Assembly (NCBI RefSeq): GCF_003573695.1
Contig: NC_039363.1
Coordinates: forward strand, 161,650,747 to 161,714,746
Source of the DNA: Papaver somniferum
Taxonomy: Eukaryota; Streptophyta; Magnoliopsida; Ranunculales; Papaveraceae
Reading direction: 5' to 3'
Length of the DNA: 64,000 nt
The translations under genes were made by a program, and so were the position numbers. The notes below the pieces were generated by a model that had not been told where the DNA came from, ran no database searches, and was given only the letters and a program-made list of their open reading frames with translations. This document shows, piece after piece, positions 44,603 to 56,637 of the stretch (its first letter is position 1; every line of letters starts with the position of its first letter).

Positions 44603-45880
44603 TATGCAGACACAGGAGCAAATAATTATATTACTGCTGATGAAACTGAATTGACTACTTCTAATCCTTTTCTGGGATCTGAGGAAATCCATACTGCTAA
44701 TGGAGAAGGTATGAAAATTTCACATATTAGTTCTGCTTTAAAGTATACTCCTACACAATTGTTTTCTTTGAACAATGTTCTTCATGTTCCTCAAGCTTCT
44801 GCCAATTTATTGACAGTACATAGATTCACTTCAGATAATAAATGTTCAATCACATTTGATCCTGTTGGTTTTACTGTGAAGGATCTCTTCTCTGGGAAGA
44901 CTACTTTACATGGCCCTCACAGTAATGGGTTATATCCTCTTCATTTCACCAATTCAAGTACACCAACAACTTCTGGACCTTCAAGTAATCATGCTTTTTC
45001 AAGTACATCATCCATCTCTGCAGATATCTGGCATAAAAGGCTTGGTCATTCTTCCTTCAAAGCAATGCAACATGTTTCAAGAGTTCTTTCTTTATCATCA
45101 ATAATAAAAACACCAATTTTTGTCATGAATGTCAACTTGGTAGAAGTCGTAGACTTCCTTTTTCATCTTCATCCCATTGTAGTACTAAACCATTACAATT
45201 ACTTCATCTAGATATTTGGGGTCCAAGTCATGTACCTTCAATCAATGGTTTTAGGTACCATGTCAATATTATTGATGATTACTCCAAGTACTGTTGGATT
45301 TTTCCACTTTATGATAAATCAGATTTCAAGACTGTATTCTTTCAATATAAATCTCAAGTCGAAAATATTTTTGGTGTTCCAATTTGTATTATTAGAACAG
45401 ATGGTGGTGGTGAATTTTTACATAATGAATTACAGTCTTTTCTATCCTTATATGGTATAACTCATGAATTATGTTGTCCACATACCCCACAACAAAATGG
45501 AGTTACATAAGTTAAACACAAGCATATAGTTGAGGTTGGTAGAACTCATCTCATTCAGTCTGGATTATCTGACTCACATTGGGTTGATGCTTTCAATACT
45601 GCCAATTATACAATCAACAAACTGCCAACTAAGTCTATTGGTTTCAAATCTCCTTATGAAGTTCTTTTTAACAAACCTCCAGATTACCACTTTTTAAAAT
45701 CATTTGGATGCTTGTGCTACCCTTGGCTAAAACCTTAGACTAGTCATAAACTAGAACCTAGAAGCTTATAGTGCATTTTTATTGGTTATAGCCTACAACA
45801 TAAGGGATATAGGTGTCTTCATCCATCATCTGGCAAGGTTTATATATCAATACATGTTGTATTTGATGAAAAATCATACC
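44600..45880 (+). pseudogene. pol: TE3 protease, pre-integrase and integrase
   Basis: The protease site YADTGANNYI follows a TAG (44600-44602) where the family has Trp. LNNVLHVPQASANLLTVHRF and IWHKRLGHSSFKAMQ follow. Integrase landmarks are read in several frames: LDIWGPS near 45210, RTDGGGEF near 45400, HTPQQNGVT near 45485. At least three frameshifts and two stops are present. Confidence 0.82.
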
Positions 45881-45882
45881 CT

Positions 45883-47802
45883 TTGAGATCCACACCTTTA
45901 TATCATGTTCCAGAAGCATTCCACTCTACTTTATGCTCTACTCCAACTACGTTGTCAGATGCACTACCGGTTTCTACAGCTACTGCTCCATATTCTGCAA
46001 CTACTTCTGCACCCTCTGATGTTGCTGTTTCTTCTATATACCCTAATGCAACTACTTCTGGTACAAATCCTTCTTCCAGTTCATTTTCTTCTTCAGATTT
46101 ACCAGTTAATTCATCCGCTGCTCCATCAGTTGTCATTAATCAACACAATATGGTTACTAGGGGCAAACTGGGGATTAAGAAGCCAAAAGCATATTGTACT
46201 AAGTATGCCTTATCTGCATCTATAGTTTCATCTAATCCACCTATTTTTCCAACTTGCATTTCTCAGGCTAAAAAGAATCCTAAGTGGTGTGTTGCTCTAG
46301 TCAATGAGCATAGTGCATCACAAAATGCAGGCACTTGGTATTTGGTTGATCCTGATCCATCACAGAACTTGGTTGGCTGCAAATGGGTCTTTAGGATCAA
46401 ACAAAATCCTGATGACACAATTGACAAGTACAAAGCTAGACTAGTGGCAAAGGGTTTTCATCAGCAGGCTGGTCTGGACTATGATGAGACATTCAATCAT
46501 GTAGCAAAGGCAACTACTGTTAGAGTTCTTCTTTCTCTAGCTGTTTAATTTAACTGGAAAATCATCCAGTTGGATGTTAGTAATGCTTTTCTCCATGGTG
46601 ATTTGCAAGAGGAATTTTATATGATACAACCACCAGGTTTTGTTGACCCTGCTAATCCACAAGGTTTGCAAGATGCACAAATCTTTATATGGTCTTAAAC
46701 AGGCACCTGGGGCCTGGTATGAGAAACTTAAGAATGTTTTTCTTTCATACAACTTTATTGCCTCCACTGCAGACTCATCTTTGTTTGTTCAGAAGATTGG
46801 CTCTAGGATTACAATGATTCTTGTTTATGTTGATGATATTCTTATTACTGGAAATTCATCATCTTATTGCTCTGACCTTATTAAGAAACTTCAATCACAC
46901 TTTCCAATCAAAGATGTGGGTGATCTGCACTATTTTCTAGGCCTAAGGTTAAAAGAAATTATTCAAGTATCTTCTTATCTCAGACAAAATATGCTTTGGA
47001 TCTTTTAAAAAAGTACGATATGTTAGGAGTCAAGCCCTATGCCTCTCCGGTTTGTGTTGGTACTAAGCTTTCTGCTAGTGATGGGGATATTTTGGATGAT
47101 CCAACCACTTACAGGTCTCTTGTAGGAGCTCTACAATATCTTACTTGGACAATGCCTGAGATAAGTTATGCAATTAACCAGGTATGTCAGTTCATGCGGT
47201 CTCCTACTACTGCTCATTTAGTTGCTGCTAAAAAATATTGAGATACATCAAATCAACTGTGGATTATGGTATTCTTTTTCAAAAGGGGTTACTAGATATA
47301 CATGGTTTTAGTGATGCTGATTGGGCTGGTTCCCCTGACATAAAAGAAGTACAGGTGGATATTGCATCTTTTTTGGATCTAATCCCATATCTTGGTCAAG
47401 CAAAAGAAAGAAACAGTAGCCAGATCTAGTACTGAGGATGAATACAGGTCTTTGGCAAACTCAGCTGCTGAAAATGTGCGGGACTGTCATATTCTCAAGG
47501 ATCTCCATATTTTTCTGCAACTTACTCCTTCTCTTCATTGTGACAACATCAGTGCTATTTCCTTATCTTCCAATCCTGTGTTTCACAGTCGTATGAAGCA
47601 CTTAGCTGTTGATTTTCACTTTGTCAGAGAATTAGTTCACTCAAAGAACTTGAAGGTTCATTACATTTCTACTCTTGATCAAGTTGCAGATGTATTTACA
47701 AAGGGGCTCTCAGGACCAAGATTTCAGTTTCTTAGGGACAAGTTGAAGGTTCACAGCATGCACCTCAACTTGAGGGGGGCTAATAGCAATGTGTTTGCTT
47801 AA
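45883..47802 (+). pseudogene. pol: TE3 reverse transcriptase and RNase H
   Basis: Frames in order: 45883-46548 (VGCKWVFRIKQNPDD and LDYDETFNHVAKATTVRV), motif A read near 46570 ([12 protein letters not shown]), 46640-47008 ([12 protein letters not shown] and LVYVDDILITGNS), 46996-47429 and 47392-47802 (RNase H: FSDADWAGSPD, ARSSTEDEYRSLA, HCDNISAISLSSNP, ADVFTKGL). Stops or frameshifts separate each block, so no active enzyme can be made. Confidence 0.88.
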
Positions 47803-48062
47803 CCTTGTGTCTCTCTCTTTCAGTTATTAACAGAATACTACAACTGTCTCTCACCACGTGTTGTGCTCTCATTGGCTCTTACTCTCAGTCACACTATTGG
47901 TCAGGACTTTATTAGCTGTCTGTAAAAATAATAAATACTAGAGTCTTTCTCTAAGTTCTGTAATAACATTACACAAATATTTTTTATGTTTTTCAATTCT
48001 TCTGTAATTGATCTTCTTCTTCAATTGAATGTTCTTGATAATTCAAGAACCACATTCTAATA
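47781..48062 (+). repeat. TE3 3' LTR
   Basis: Same extent as 43165-43446. Changes between the two copies are mostly C/T and G/A. Confidence 0.9.
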
Positions 48063-48148
48063 AAAACCATCCTAAAGCGTAGGCGGTGACCGGTGTTTGA
48101 AACACCTCCTTGCTCTGGAAAGAGTTTTAAACCCCACCAAGCATATAT

Positions 48149-48558
48149 GAGGTAGGATCCATGGACACTCTTAGATGGACAAGGTCAAACAAGATTTGCG
48201 CCATTTTTTCCGCAAAATCCAAACGACAATGAATTTAAGTGTAATATTTTGATAATATGTTCTTCTTATAGGATTCTACATTCCTACAAAAAATGAACAC
48301 AATTCGAGATGTATAAAACGACCATCTACCCCTTTGAATATCAGTCGTTCAAAGTTAACGGTTGAAATTAAGATATGTAGATGGTAAGGTTTGCTATCTC
48401 GAATTGTGTTCATTTTATTGTAGGAATATAAAGTCTTATAATAGATACATATCATCAAAATATTACACTTAAATACATTATCGTTTGGATTTTGCGGAGA
48501 AAATGACGCAAATCTGGGATGACCTTGTCCATCAAAGAGTATCCATGGATCCTACCTC
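48149..48558. mobile_element. foldback MITE with about 160-bp inverted repeats
   Basis: Starts GAGGTAGGATCCATGGA and ends with its complement. The arms align through TTTTGCGG, ACACTTAAAT, TTTGATGA and CAATTCGAGAT, leaving a centre of about 85 bp. Flanking bases are TATAT-rich on both sides and fit a short A/T target duplication, but the exact size is unclear. No coding capacity. Confidence 0.85.
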
Positions 48559-50094
48559 TATATGTATATTTTCTTTTTTTCTCGCTGATAATTTAATCTT
48601 CTTCCAACAAAAATATATAATTAAATGGTGTTTCGAACAATTCACTATATTTTAAACGACATATGCCAAATTTGGTAATTGCTAAACTCGAGTGGCGTAT
48701 GTAATTGCAAAACTATATAATACCATACGCAGTAAATATATGTAGTAAATATATCTTTTGAGTTTAGCGTACATAGTAAACATCATATTTTATCATATCC
48801 ATTATCGTACCCAACATTGCAATAATACATTTTAACTCCATGATTGTGGATGCCATCAGTAGCTCTCAAGGAAGAGATGGAAAAAAAAAGATCATCTTCA
48901 ATAAAAGAAAGTAAAAAGTAATATGAACCCCTGAAGAAGATAGCCAATGGTCGGTGCATATTTTGAACATGGATACTATTTTCTTTTTCTTTTTGAAGCA
49001 TAAATTTATTAAAGAAACTAGTTGGTGATTGTACGTGGGTATCTAGTACTTATAGAGTCGTGTGAAACAATCGGACTAATAAAAATGTGACCGCTTGGTC
49101 CCATAGTTTTGTTGCAAGATTCCCTAATTGGCTTTTGTCCGATGCGTCGTTAGCTAGGTCTTCATTCCCTGCCCGAACCTTCTCTGTAATTGTGTTGGAT
49201 GGCGCTATGTGGAATCTAGTTCATTGAGTATTTTATTTCATTTATCATTCCTTACATATGTACCGAGGCGGTGTTGTAGGAGAGATAATAAAGCGAATTA
49301 GATTTTCAAAATCCGTCTCGAAGAGGACTATGGCCATTGTCTCTTTTGTGGTTCTTGTATTCACCTGCAGTGACCAGGTTCCCGATGTTAAGGTAGTATT
49401 AATTCCTTATGGTTGCGCCAAAGCCATGATGATTCTTGCTTCTGAGCTCTGCAAATGAAACATGCACATGTGATGTCTGGCTGTCCTCTTTAGATCATGT
49501 TATGCTCTTTCGAGCATTATTGCTATGTACATCCATGCCATTTTCTCTGTGCTAACCGATGCTGGCCCATATGTCTGTAAGGCGAATATTCACCATTAAT
49601 TTAGAGAATTTTGCTAAGAAAAGCTATAAATTGAAGTAGTGGTATATTTTAGTGAAAATAGAATATTTTCTAGGAATTCAATTGGTGAATATAGCATTAC
49701 AATTAATTAATGAGTCACTTTATCTTGCATTTCAGATGATCCATATCTTATACCATGATCATCTTGCATGTGTTGTGCCCGCCAACCTTCATGTGAAGGT
49801 CGTGCATGCCAGTGCGTAGTGACACTTTCACAATGTTGGTTATCATTCATTCGCGGTGTTTGATCTAGCTAGGCCTTTTGTAATTTATTTTCCTTCTCCA
49901 ACTTTTGCAGTCTTTCGCTCAGAGTTAGATCTATAGGTGTTGCTCCGGTCATATCCACTTGTAAAAACGCGAGGCTAAACGAAAGCCTCTATTGACTAGG
50001 GGATTTGGAAGAGAGTTTACCATATTTGTTTGATGTTGATCTAACTCTCTAGTGGATATGTACCATCTGTAAGTCCGAATATGTACCCGGTCTT
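48559..50094. other. intergenic, no gene recognised
   Basis: AT-rich DNA. The 66-codon frame at 49258-49458 resembles no family I know. A 72-codon minus-strand frame at 48783-49001 looks like chance. Confidence 0.45.
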
Positions 50095-50219
50095 CTCAGT
50101 AATTGATTCCCCTTTTTCTAGGGACCTGGTCTCCTTTTGTATAAAAAGCTAGCAGTTTAGGTTAATAACTCTTCATGGGCTTAGATTTCAACCCATCACC
50201 CAATTAATTATTTTACTTA

Positions 50220-51374
50220 GAACAATTTTTTGGAGACCATGGTTCTATTTTTAGTAAGATATTTAGAAGTAAAGTGAAGACTCCCCTTATCCAAATATCC
50301 ATATAAATACCAAAATTACCCTTCCAAATTAAGTTTGTGTAATGATTAGTTAGTGTAATTAAGTTAGATTCATTAGTGTAATCTTAAAATTAAATTATTG
50401 ACAGGGAAGAAGAAGGAGAATATAAGAGTTGGAAAAACTCAAATATTTTCTTATTTTTTGAATCCGAACCTTCAAACCACCCAAGCATACTTCAAATTTA
50501 GTTTTTTGTTGCTTGTATTGCCCAAAATTTTATAAAAATGAGAAATTTTATAGCTTGATTTGGGCTAAATCAAACAAGTTAGGCTACAAGATCTGAAGAA
50601 CAGGTAGCCGAACTTATCTGCTATGTAGTTCGGCTAATGTTCATGAAAGCGCAGGTAGCAAAACTTAGTTTTAATGGAGTTTTTTGCTTTCAGAGAAAAG
50701 TTCAATTAGGAGAAAAAAAATTGCGACCTAACCGAACTAAAAGTTCGGCCGGGACATTTTTGCGACGTAACCGAACTAAAAGTTCGGTCGGGATATTTTT
50801 TGCGATGTAACCGAACTTTTTGCGACGTAACTGAACTTTTTGCGACGTAACCGAACTAAAAGTTCGGCTGAGACATTTTTGCAACGTAGCCGAATTGAGA
50901 CTTTTTTTTTTGCGACATAACTGAACTTTTCTTTGAAAAAAGAAAAACCTCCATTAAAGTTGAGTGTGGCTAGTTCGACAAAGTTTTTCACATAATTCCT
51001 AGCCGAACTTCTCTATGCAACTTCCATTTTCAACTCATTTTGATGATTACTTCTCATTTTTTCAACCAAAAACGAATCACAAGTAATGGGTTTGTAAGAA
51101 TATCTTTGTTAATGATTTAAATTAAGCTATATATATAGAGGTGGCTGGTGGTAGTCGGAGGTGATAAGTGATGGTCGGTGGTGGTGGGAGGCGGGAGGAG
51201 GCGGTGGTTATATATATATATATATAGGTGGTTATTGGGTTGCTTTTAAATTAAATTAGGTTAAGGGTAGGTTAGTCATTTCCACACTTTAGGACACCCT
51301 TTATAACTATAGGGTGATATTCTTATCACATAATGGTCCGCCACCAAAAAAGGGTGGTGCCCAAAAAACACTTC
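50220..51374. mobile_element. non-autonomous DNA transposon (1155 bp) with 8-bp TSD
   Basis: TTTACTTA at 50212-50219 is repeated at 51375-51382, and the empty site is seen in copy 1 of repeat R. The ends are imperfect inverted repeats: GAACAATTTTTTGGAGACCA against the complement of the right end, GAAGTGTTTTTTGGGCACCA (15 of 20). The interior holds an AGTTCGG/CCGAACT array, GGTGG tracts and a (TA)n run near 51210. There is no transposase. Mutator-like or hAT-like by duplication size. Confidence 0.7.
50575..51010. repeat. AGTTCGG / CCGAACT motif array
   Basis: Phrases of the form TTTTTGCGACGTAACCGAAC followed by TAAAAGTTCGG recur between 50720 and 50890. Scattered single motifs in both orientations extend to 50600 and 51005. 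The short minus-strand frames here repeat with the unit and are not genes. Confidence 0.8.
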
Positions 51375-51440
51375 TTTACTTACGGTAAATGGGCTAAAGA
51401 GCTATTAAGCCCACTTATGTATATGATCCAAACAGTCAGT

Positions 51441-53259
51441 GCAATTCCTGAAATATTTGTACTTGTTTGGGGTGAGCAACAGATGGATGGATGTGTATTA
51501 GGTATCACCCACATCATATCCATCACAATGGAGGATTTGATATTTTCATCCACGTCCAATCCACTACCCGTCGGATGTAACAGCTGCGGGTGAGTGGATG
51601 AGCAGATTGGATGCGGATGGATCTACGGATTTAAAAATTATAAATGAAGACCGATAAATGTTGAACATGAGTAATATAACTGAGTTTTAAAACTTATATT
51701 ACTAAAATATAAGTAATTAACATAATAAGAGTAACACAATGTCTCTCCAACAACCTAAATTATAATATTTATTAGTATGAAGACCTCCAATCAATACAAA
51801 ATTGATACTTTTGGAATATCACTGAGGATCTTCTATGCTTCTCGGTAGCAAATTATATATATTATCTACCAATTTTCTATAAATAACCTTCATATATGTG
51901 TAATACTAACATTATCCTTAGAATCGGGTGTGTAATGTTCCACCGCGTCCAACCCGTGAAAACTATTGGTTATAAAAATTCACCCGTGTCAATCCGTCGA
52001 AAAACAGATTGAGTGTCCACCGGCCAAAATTCGGATTGATTTGGATAAAATCCATCGGTTTGGGTATTTTTTCTCAGCCCGACTCTCATCCAAACAATAG
52101 CAACAACATTTATTTTCATGAGGAAGGATCCATTGACAGGCTCTGATTTCATAAGATCTAACAATGGGCAACAACCGTCGGATAATGTAAAACTAATGGT
52201 TGTGATTTAATCAAATTGATTGGTTAATACAGAGCAACCCGATATCCTCCTAAATTTATATTATTTTTTTAATCAAGTTATATTTTTCTCTTTCTGAAAC
52301 GAACTTGTTTTTCTCTCATCAAACTCAGATCTTTTATCCAATTTTATCTCTTCAATCTGTAATCAAGGAAGCTGAAACATGAAGAACACATGACCAAAAT
52401 TTTAAGGATTGTTTTTTTGATTTGCTCTTCTAGATTATCAATAACTTTATTGGTTAGAAAAAAGATTTATGTATCTCTTCTCACACATTTTTACTTAATT
52501 TCTTCTTATGGTTAGGCCTTGTTTCAAATATTCGGAAGACGACTTTGAAGATGAAGATATAAATGTATCTCAATCTTTTGGTTTAATCATGTGATTTGTG
52601 TTGGACTTCCTGGGATTTCTTATTTTGGGTGTAATACAATAGATGATATGCAATTAATTTGGCATATTCTGGTCTTTTGAATCCGTCTTTTATCTTGTTG
52701 CTAGAGCTTCATAAAATTTTTGCAAATGATGGAATTAATGGATGTAGATTTGTTAACTTATTTATGGAAATGATTATTTTGATTAGAGCCAATATTTTGA
52801 TAATCACTTAATTGACGACAACTTGGTTATGAAATATTTGGGATGAACAGAGTTTTATAATTTTTTCATGGATATTTGTTTAAATGATTCCACGTTTAGA
52901 TAGTAAACTAATCAGAGATATGATTTGGAATAGAACAAATTTAGGAAATTTATTTGGTTAATCCTAACTTAAGTCTATATAGAAAAACTAATTGTCTACT
53001 TCATCTTTAATCTTTAGGGGTAAAAAGGAAATAATGGAGATTTATGATACAACAGAATTTCGTTAGATTAATCCGCAATAAATTAATAATTTCACTAAGA
53101 TAATATTTTTTACCAGTCCCGATTTGGGTCAGTGTGCTAAATTAATAAGATAATAAAAATTTTAAGTTTCCAATAGGTCCCAACTAATATATAGATTAAT
53201 AATAAATGTGATAACAATATATTATGGTGCTTATTAAAATAGGCATCTAGGGTTATTTG
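51441..53259. other. intergenic, no gene recognised
   Basis: Two blocks with GGATGGAT and CCGTCGGAT phrases (51480-51620 and 51950-52150) suggest an old repeat. The rest is AT-rich. No family-like frame is visible. Confidence 0.45.
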
Positions 53260-54787
53260 TGAAAACGCGGGGGTACCTAGTATACCATCAACTTTTTCAT
53301 TCAAGAACTAGTATAGACAATCCGTGTACAATCTATACGTTCGAATACAAAACTGTATTTAAGATTGCTTTAACAAGGTAAACCTAGTATACACACAAAT
53401 TTTTTACAAACCGAATTCCAACAAGAACAAATCTTGTAATCTATATTTAAAGATACGAATTCACCAAGACGAGTCTGGTAGGTTCTTACAGTTATTTTAA
53501 TACAAGATAGGTTTAGATACGCATGACCTGTGATATTTCAATTATAAAGATAAAATAATAGAATGCGGAAAATAAATAACACAGACACCAGAAGTTTTGT
53601 TAACGAGGAAACCGCAACTGTAAAAAAACACTGGGACATAGTCCAGATTGAACATATATTGATTATAAGTTGTTACACCAATTACCTACTACTTATTCAG
53701 ACTAGATGTAATACCTGCTTCAGCTGTATTCAAGCACCTGTGAACTCCTGGCAGAACATCGATTCTCTTTAAGAATTTTTTTCGTAAATCTTCTAGCAGA
53801 ACACCAATTCTCTTTAGAGAATACTCTTGAAAATATTTTAGCAGAACTTTAAATCTCTTTATAAGATATTCTCCAACAAGTAGGTTACAAAACGTGAACC
53901 CTAATTGAGTCTTTCTCACAAGATCACAACTAAGGATATCTTGCTCTATTAATTATATGGTTTATAACAGACACCTAGGGAACTTGAACTAAAACTATAA
54001 AAGAAGATAGATTCCCTGTGCTTTACGATACCCAAGTAAAGTCTTATGAAGCCTCACACTTGTTCGTGAAAAAGAAAGTTATGGGAAACATCTTATGTGA
54101 CCAAACACAATTTTTCAAGGGATAAATTGTATTGTCACATGAAAACTCTATTTATAGTGAATGACCAAGTCTAGGTTGCTTGGGAACCAAGCTACCTTGT
54201 CTAGGAGACAAAAACCCAAGTATATGACCAAAATAGGGTTTCCGTCACGTAGAGGGTACGCGTGCCGTTGCAAAAGTCCATCTACCACTTCCTATTCACG
54301 AATCAACCTTTGCTACACAAATAAGTGTTGCTCTAATGAATCCCTCGTAACTTCTTCGTTATAACTCGGAATTGAGTGATTCTTGGCTCGTTGAATTCGT
54401 ATGATCATCCACTACAACATTAGTACCTTTCCAGGGATGAAGTTCATACTCATTAAAGTCATGAGCTCAAACTCCTCTAGTATATACATAAATATGTATT
54501 TACCGTCATAGGAATTATTCCACAGAGTGACCACTTTTTTCGAGAGATAGAGAGGTAGGGTAAACAAGAGAATCAAGTATTTTGATTACTAACCTTTAAT
54601 CAAGTATCTTGTAGTCTTCAATTTTCATTCTTCAATGATAGCTTTGATTTTATACTCCACTTCTTAGGCCTAATCTTGTCTTAAACTAACTTTAGTATAC
54701 TAAATCACGAATGTGTTTTGGCAACTAAATTTGACAACTAACTTGACATTCCAACGCTAGTGGGTTCAACCGATCAATGCTCTAACA
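53260..54787 (-). repeat. solo LTR of a TR-GAG-related element
   Basis: It starts TGAAAACGCGGGGG and ends CAATGCTCTAACA, the same termini as the TR-GAG LTRs. The shared core (GATATTTCAATTATAAAG, TAACACAGACACCAGAA, TAACGAGGAAACCGCAA) is clear, but much of the middle differs, so this is another subfamily. The flanks ATTTG and AATTG agree at four of five bases. No primer site or polypurine tract adjoins it, as expected for a solo LTR. Confidence 0.72.
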
Positions 54788-55019
54788 AATTGTTTTTGTT
54801 TACATTTATACTATATTGGACTTCATCTTTAGTTTTTTGCATTCCCTTGAGAAGTTCCGAAATGATTTTATTGTGTTTTTCTTTTATTATTTTAATCAGA
54901 TAATATGCCATAAAATAATTAAAAAATAATTTGATTGAAAATAAAATCTCTAGATATTTTATACTACACACTTATTTTATAAATTCAAAGTTAAATTTGG
55001 TATTGTTCGATATAATAAT

Positions 55020-56637
55020 TGAAAAAGCGGGGGTATAACAACCACACCCAATATTTCGATTAGCAATATGTATGGACTAACTCCAATATACTTTCAAGAG
55101 AATCAACTAGACTCAATCTTAATAAAGTATATCAAAGAGTTATATCTCTCTTTCTCGATTCAATTCTTACTCAAGCAAATAGAAATCTGCGAGTCTAATT
55201 GAATACAAGAAAAATCACTTGAACGGTACCAAAGACCCGTGTTCAAGTATCAATCAATGTAAATCAATAACAAAAGGTTGGATATTATAATTGATTGATT
55301 TCAACACACAACCTGTGATATTTCAATTATATAACAAAATATAATGCGGAAAAGAAATAACACAGACACCAGAATTTGGTTAACGAGGAAACCGCAAATG
55401 CAGAAAAATCACGGGACCTAGTCCAGATTGAACACACACTGTATTAAGCCGCTACAGACACTAGCATACTACAAACTAACTTCGGTCTGGATTGTAGTTG
55501 AACCCCAATCAATCTCACACTGATCCAAGGTACAGTTGCGCTCCTTACGTCTCTGATCCCAGCAGGATACTACGCATTTGATTCTCTTAGCTGATCTCAC
55601 CCACAACTAAGAGTTGATACGACCCAAAGTCGAAGACTTTAATAAAGAAATCTGTATCACACAGAAAAATCTATGATAATAGATAAATCTGTCTCCCACG
55701 GAAATACCCATAAGTTTTATTATGTCTTTTGAAAAATCAAGGTGAACATGAACCAATTGATAACCCAGACTTATATTTCCGAAGAACAACCTAGAACTAT
55801 CAATCAACTCACAATAATCTTAATCGACTCGGCGAAAGAAGATATTGTGGAATCACAAACGATGAGACGAAGATGTTTGTGACTACTTTTAAATTTTGCA
55901 TATCGGAGATAACAATCTCAAGCCAACCGTTACGGTTGTACTCAAATCCATAGAATCAGCAAGATCATATCACACAACTACAAGAAAGTAGTATCGGTCT
56001 GGCTTCACAATCCCAATGAAGTCTTCAAGTCGTTAACCTGGTTTACAAGAAGAAACCTAAGTTTAAAGGAGAATCAACTCTAGCTTATACAACTACTATC
56101 ACACAGGAGGTGTGGGGATTAGTTTTCCCAATTGCTATAGTTCTCACTTATATAGTCTTTCAAATCAGGGTTTGTAATCAATGTTAGCTTGGTAACAAAG
56201 CATTCAATATTCAACGTTAGATGAAAACCTGATTAGATTCAAGCTAATATATTTCGATCGTTGGATCGAAAACTTAGCTCGTTACACACAAATGAAATAC
56301 ACGATTTTAGGTTTGTGTAACCGTACCCAAACATGTACATTTGTCGGTTCAAAAGTAGTTAACCAAATGGTTAGCCATATGAGCACTTTCATATCAACCA
56401 TATTCTTCTTCACCATAACTAGTTCAAATGACTCAAATGAACTAGTTAGAGAGTTTTTCAATTGTATAAATCTTATATAACTATACAAGACACAATCGAA
56501 GCAAAAACGTTTTGATTCACTCGAATCGATTCATGAACTTTATAGTCACGGTTTGCAATTTGCATTCCTTAGTTAATATAAATATAAGTTCACAAATAAT
56601 CATCTTTAGATATAAGCAACTCAAATACGCGGACTTA
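55020..56637 (-). repeat. truncated LTR of TR-GAG element II
   Basis: Starts TGAAAAAGCGGGGG. It is collinear with 59894-61511, then broken. The junction shows a 3-bp overlap (TAG) between the two parental sequences. Confidence 0.85.

Larger units (their letters stand above)
43165..48062 (+). mobile_element. Copia retrotransposon TE3 (4898 bp), plus strand, degenerate
   Basis: The two 282-bp LTRs (43165-43446 and 47781-48062) differ at about 16 positions by hand count. The primer-binding site TGGTATCATTCGTATGG starts at 43447. The polypurine tract TTGAGGGGGGC precedes the right LTR. AAAACC flanks both sides (43159-43164 and 48063-48068). The LTR ends are TA...TA, a non-canonical pair. All Copia domains are recognisable, with many stops and frameshifts. 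Confidence 0.92.
50095..51440. repeat. dispersed repeat R, copy 2, interrupted by a DNA transposon
   Basis: 50095-50219 and 51375-51440 together match copy 1 at about 8975-9165 (TCTCCTTTTGTATA, GGTTAATAACTCTTCA, TTTACTTA, GTAAATGGG, TATTAAGCCCACTT). The break falls at a duplicated TTTACTTA. Confidence 0.7.

Noticed and set aside
49258..49458. 66-codon plus-strand frame
   Set aside because: No recognisable domain or splice context, and length within chance expectation for AT-rich DNA.
50702..50991. Arg-rich minus-strand frames (LLVRLRRKN repeats)
   Set aside because: They arise from the AGTTCGG repeat units and are not conserved proteins.
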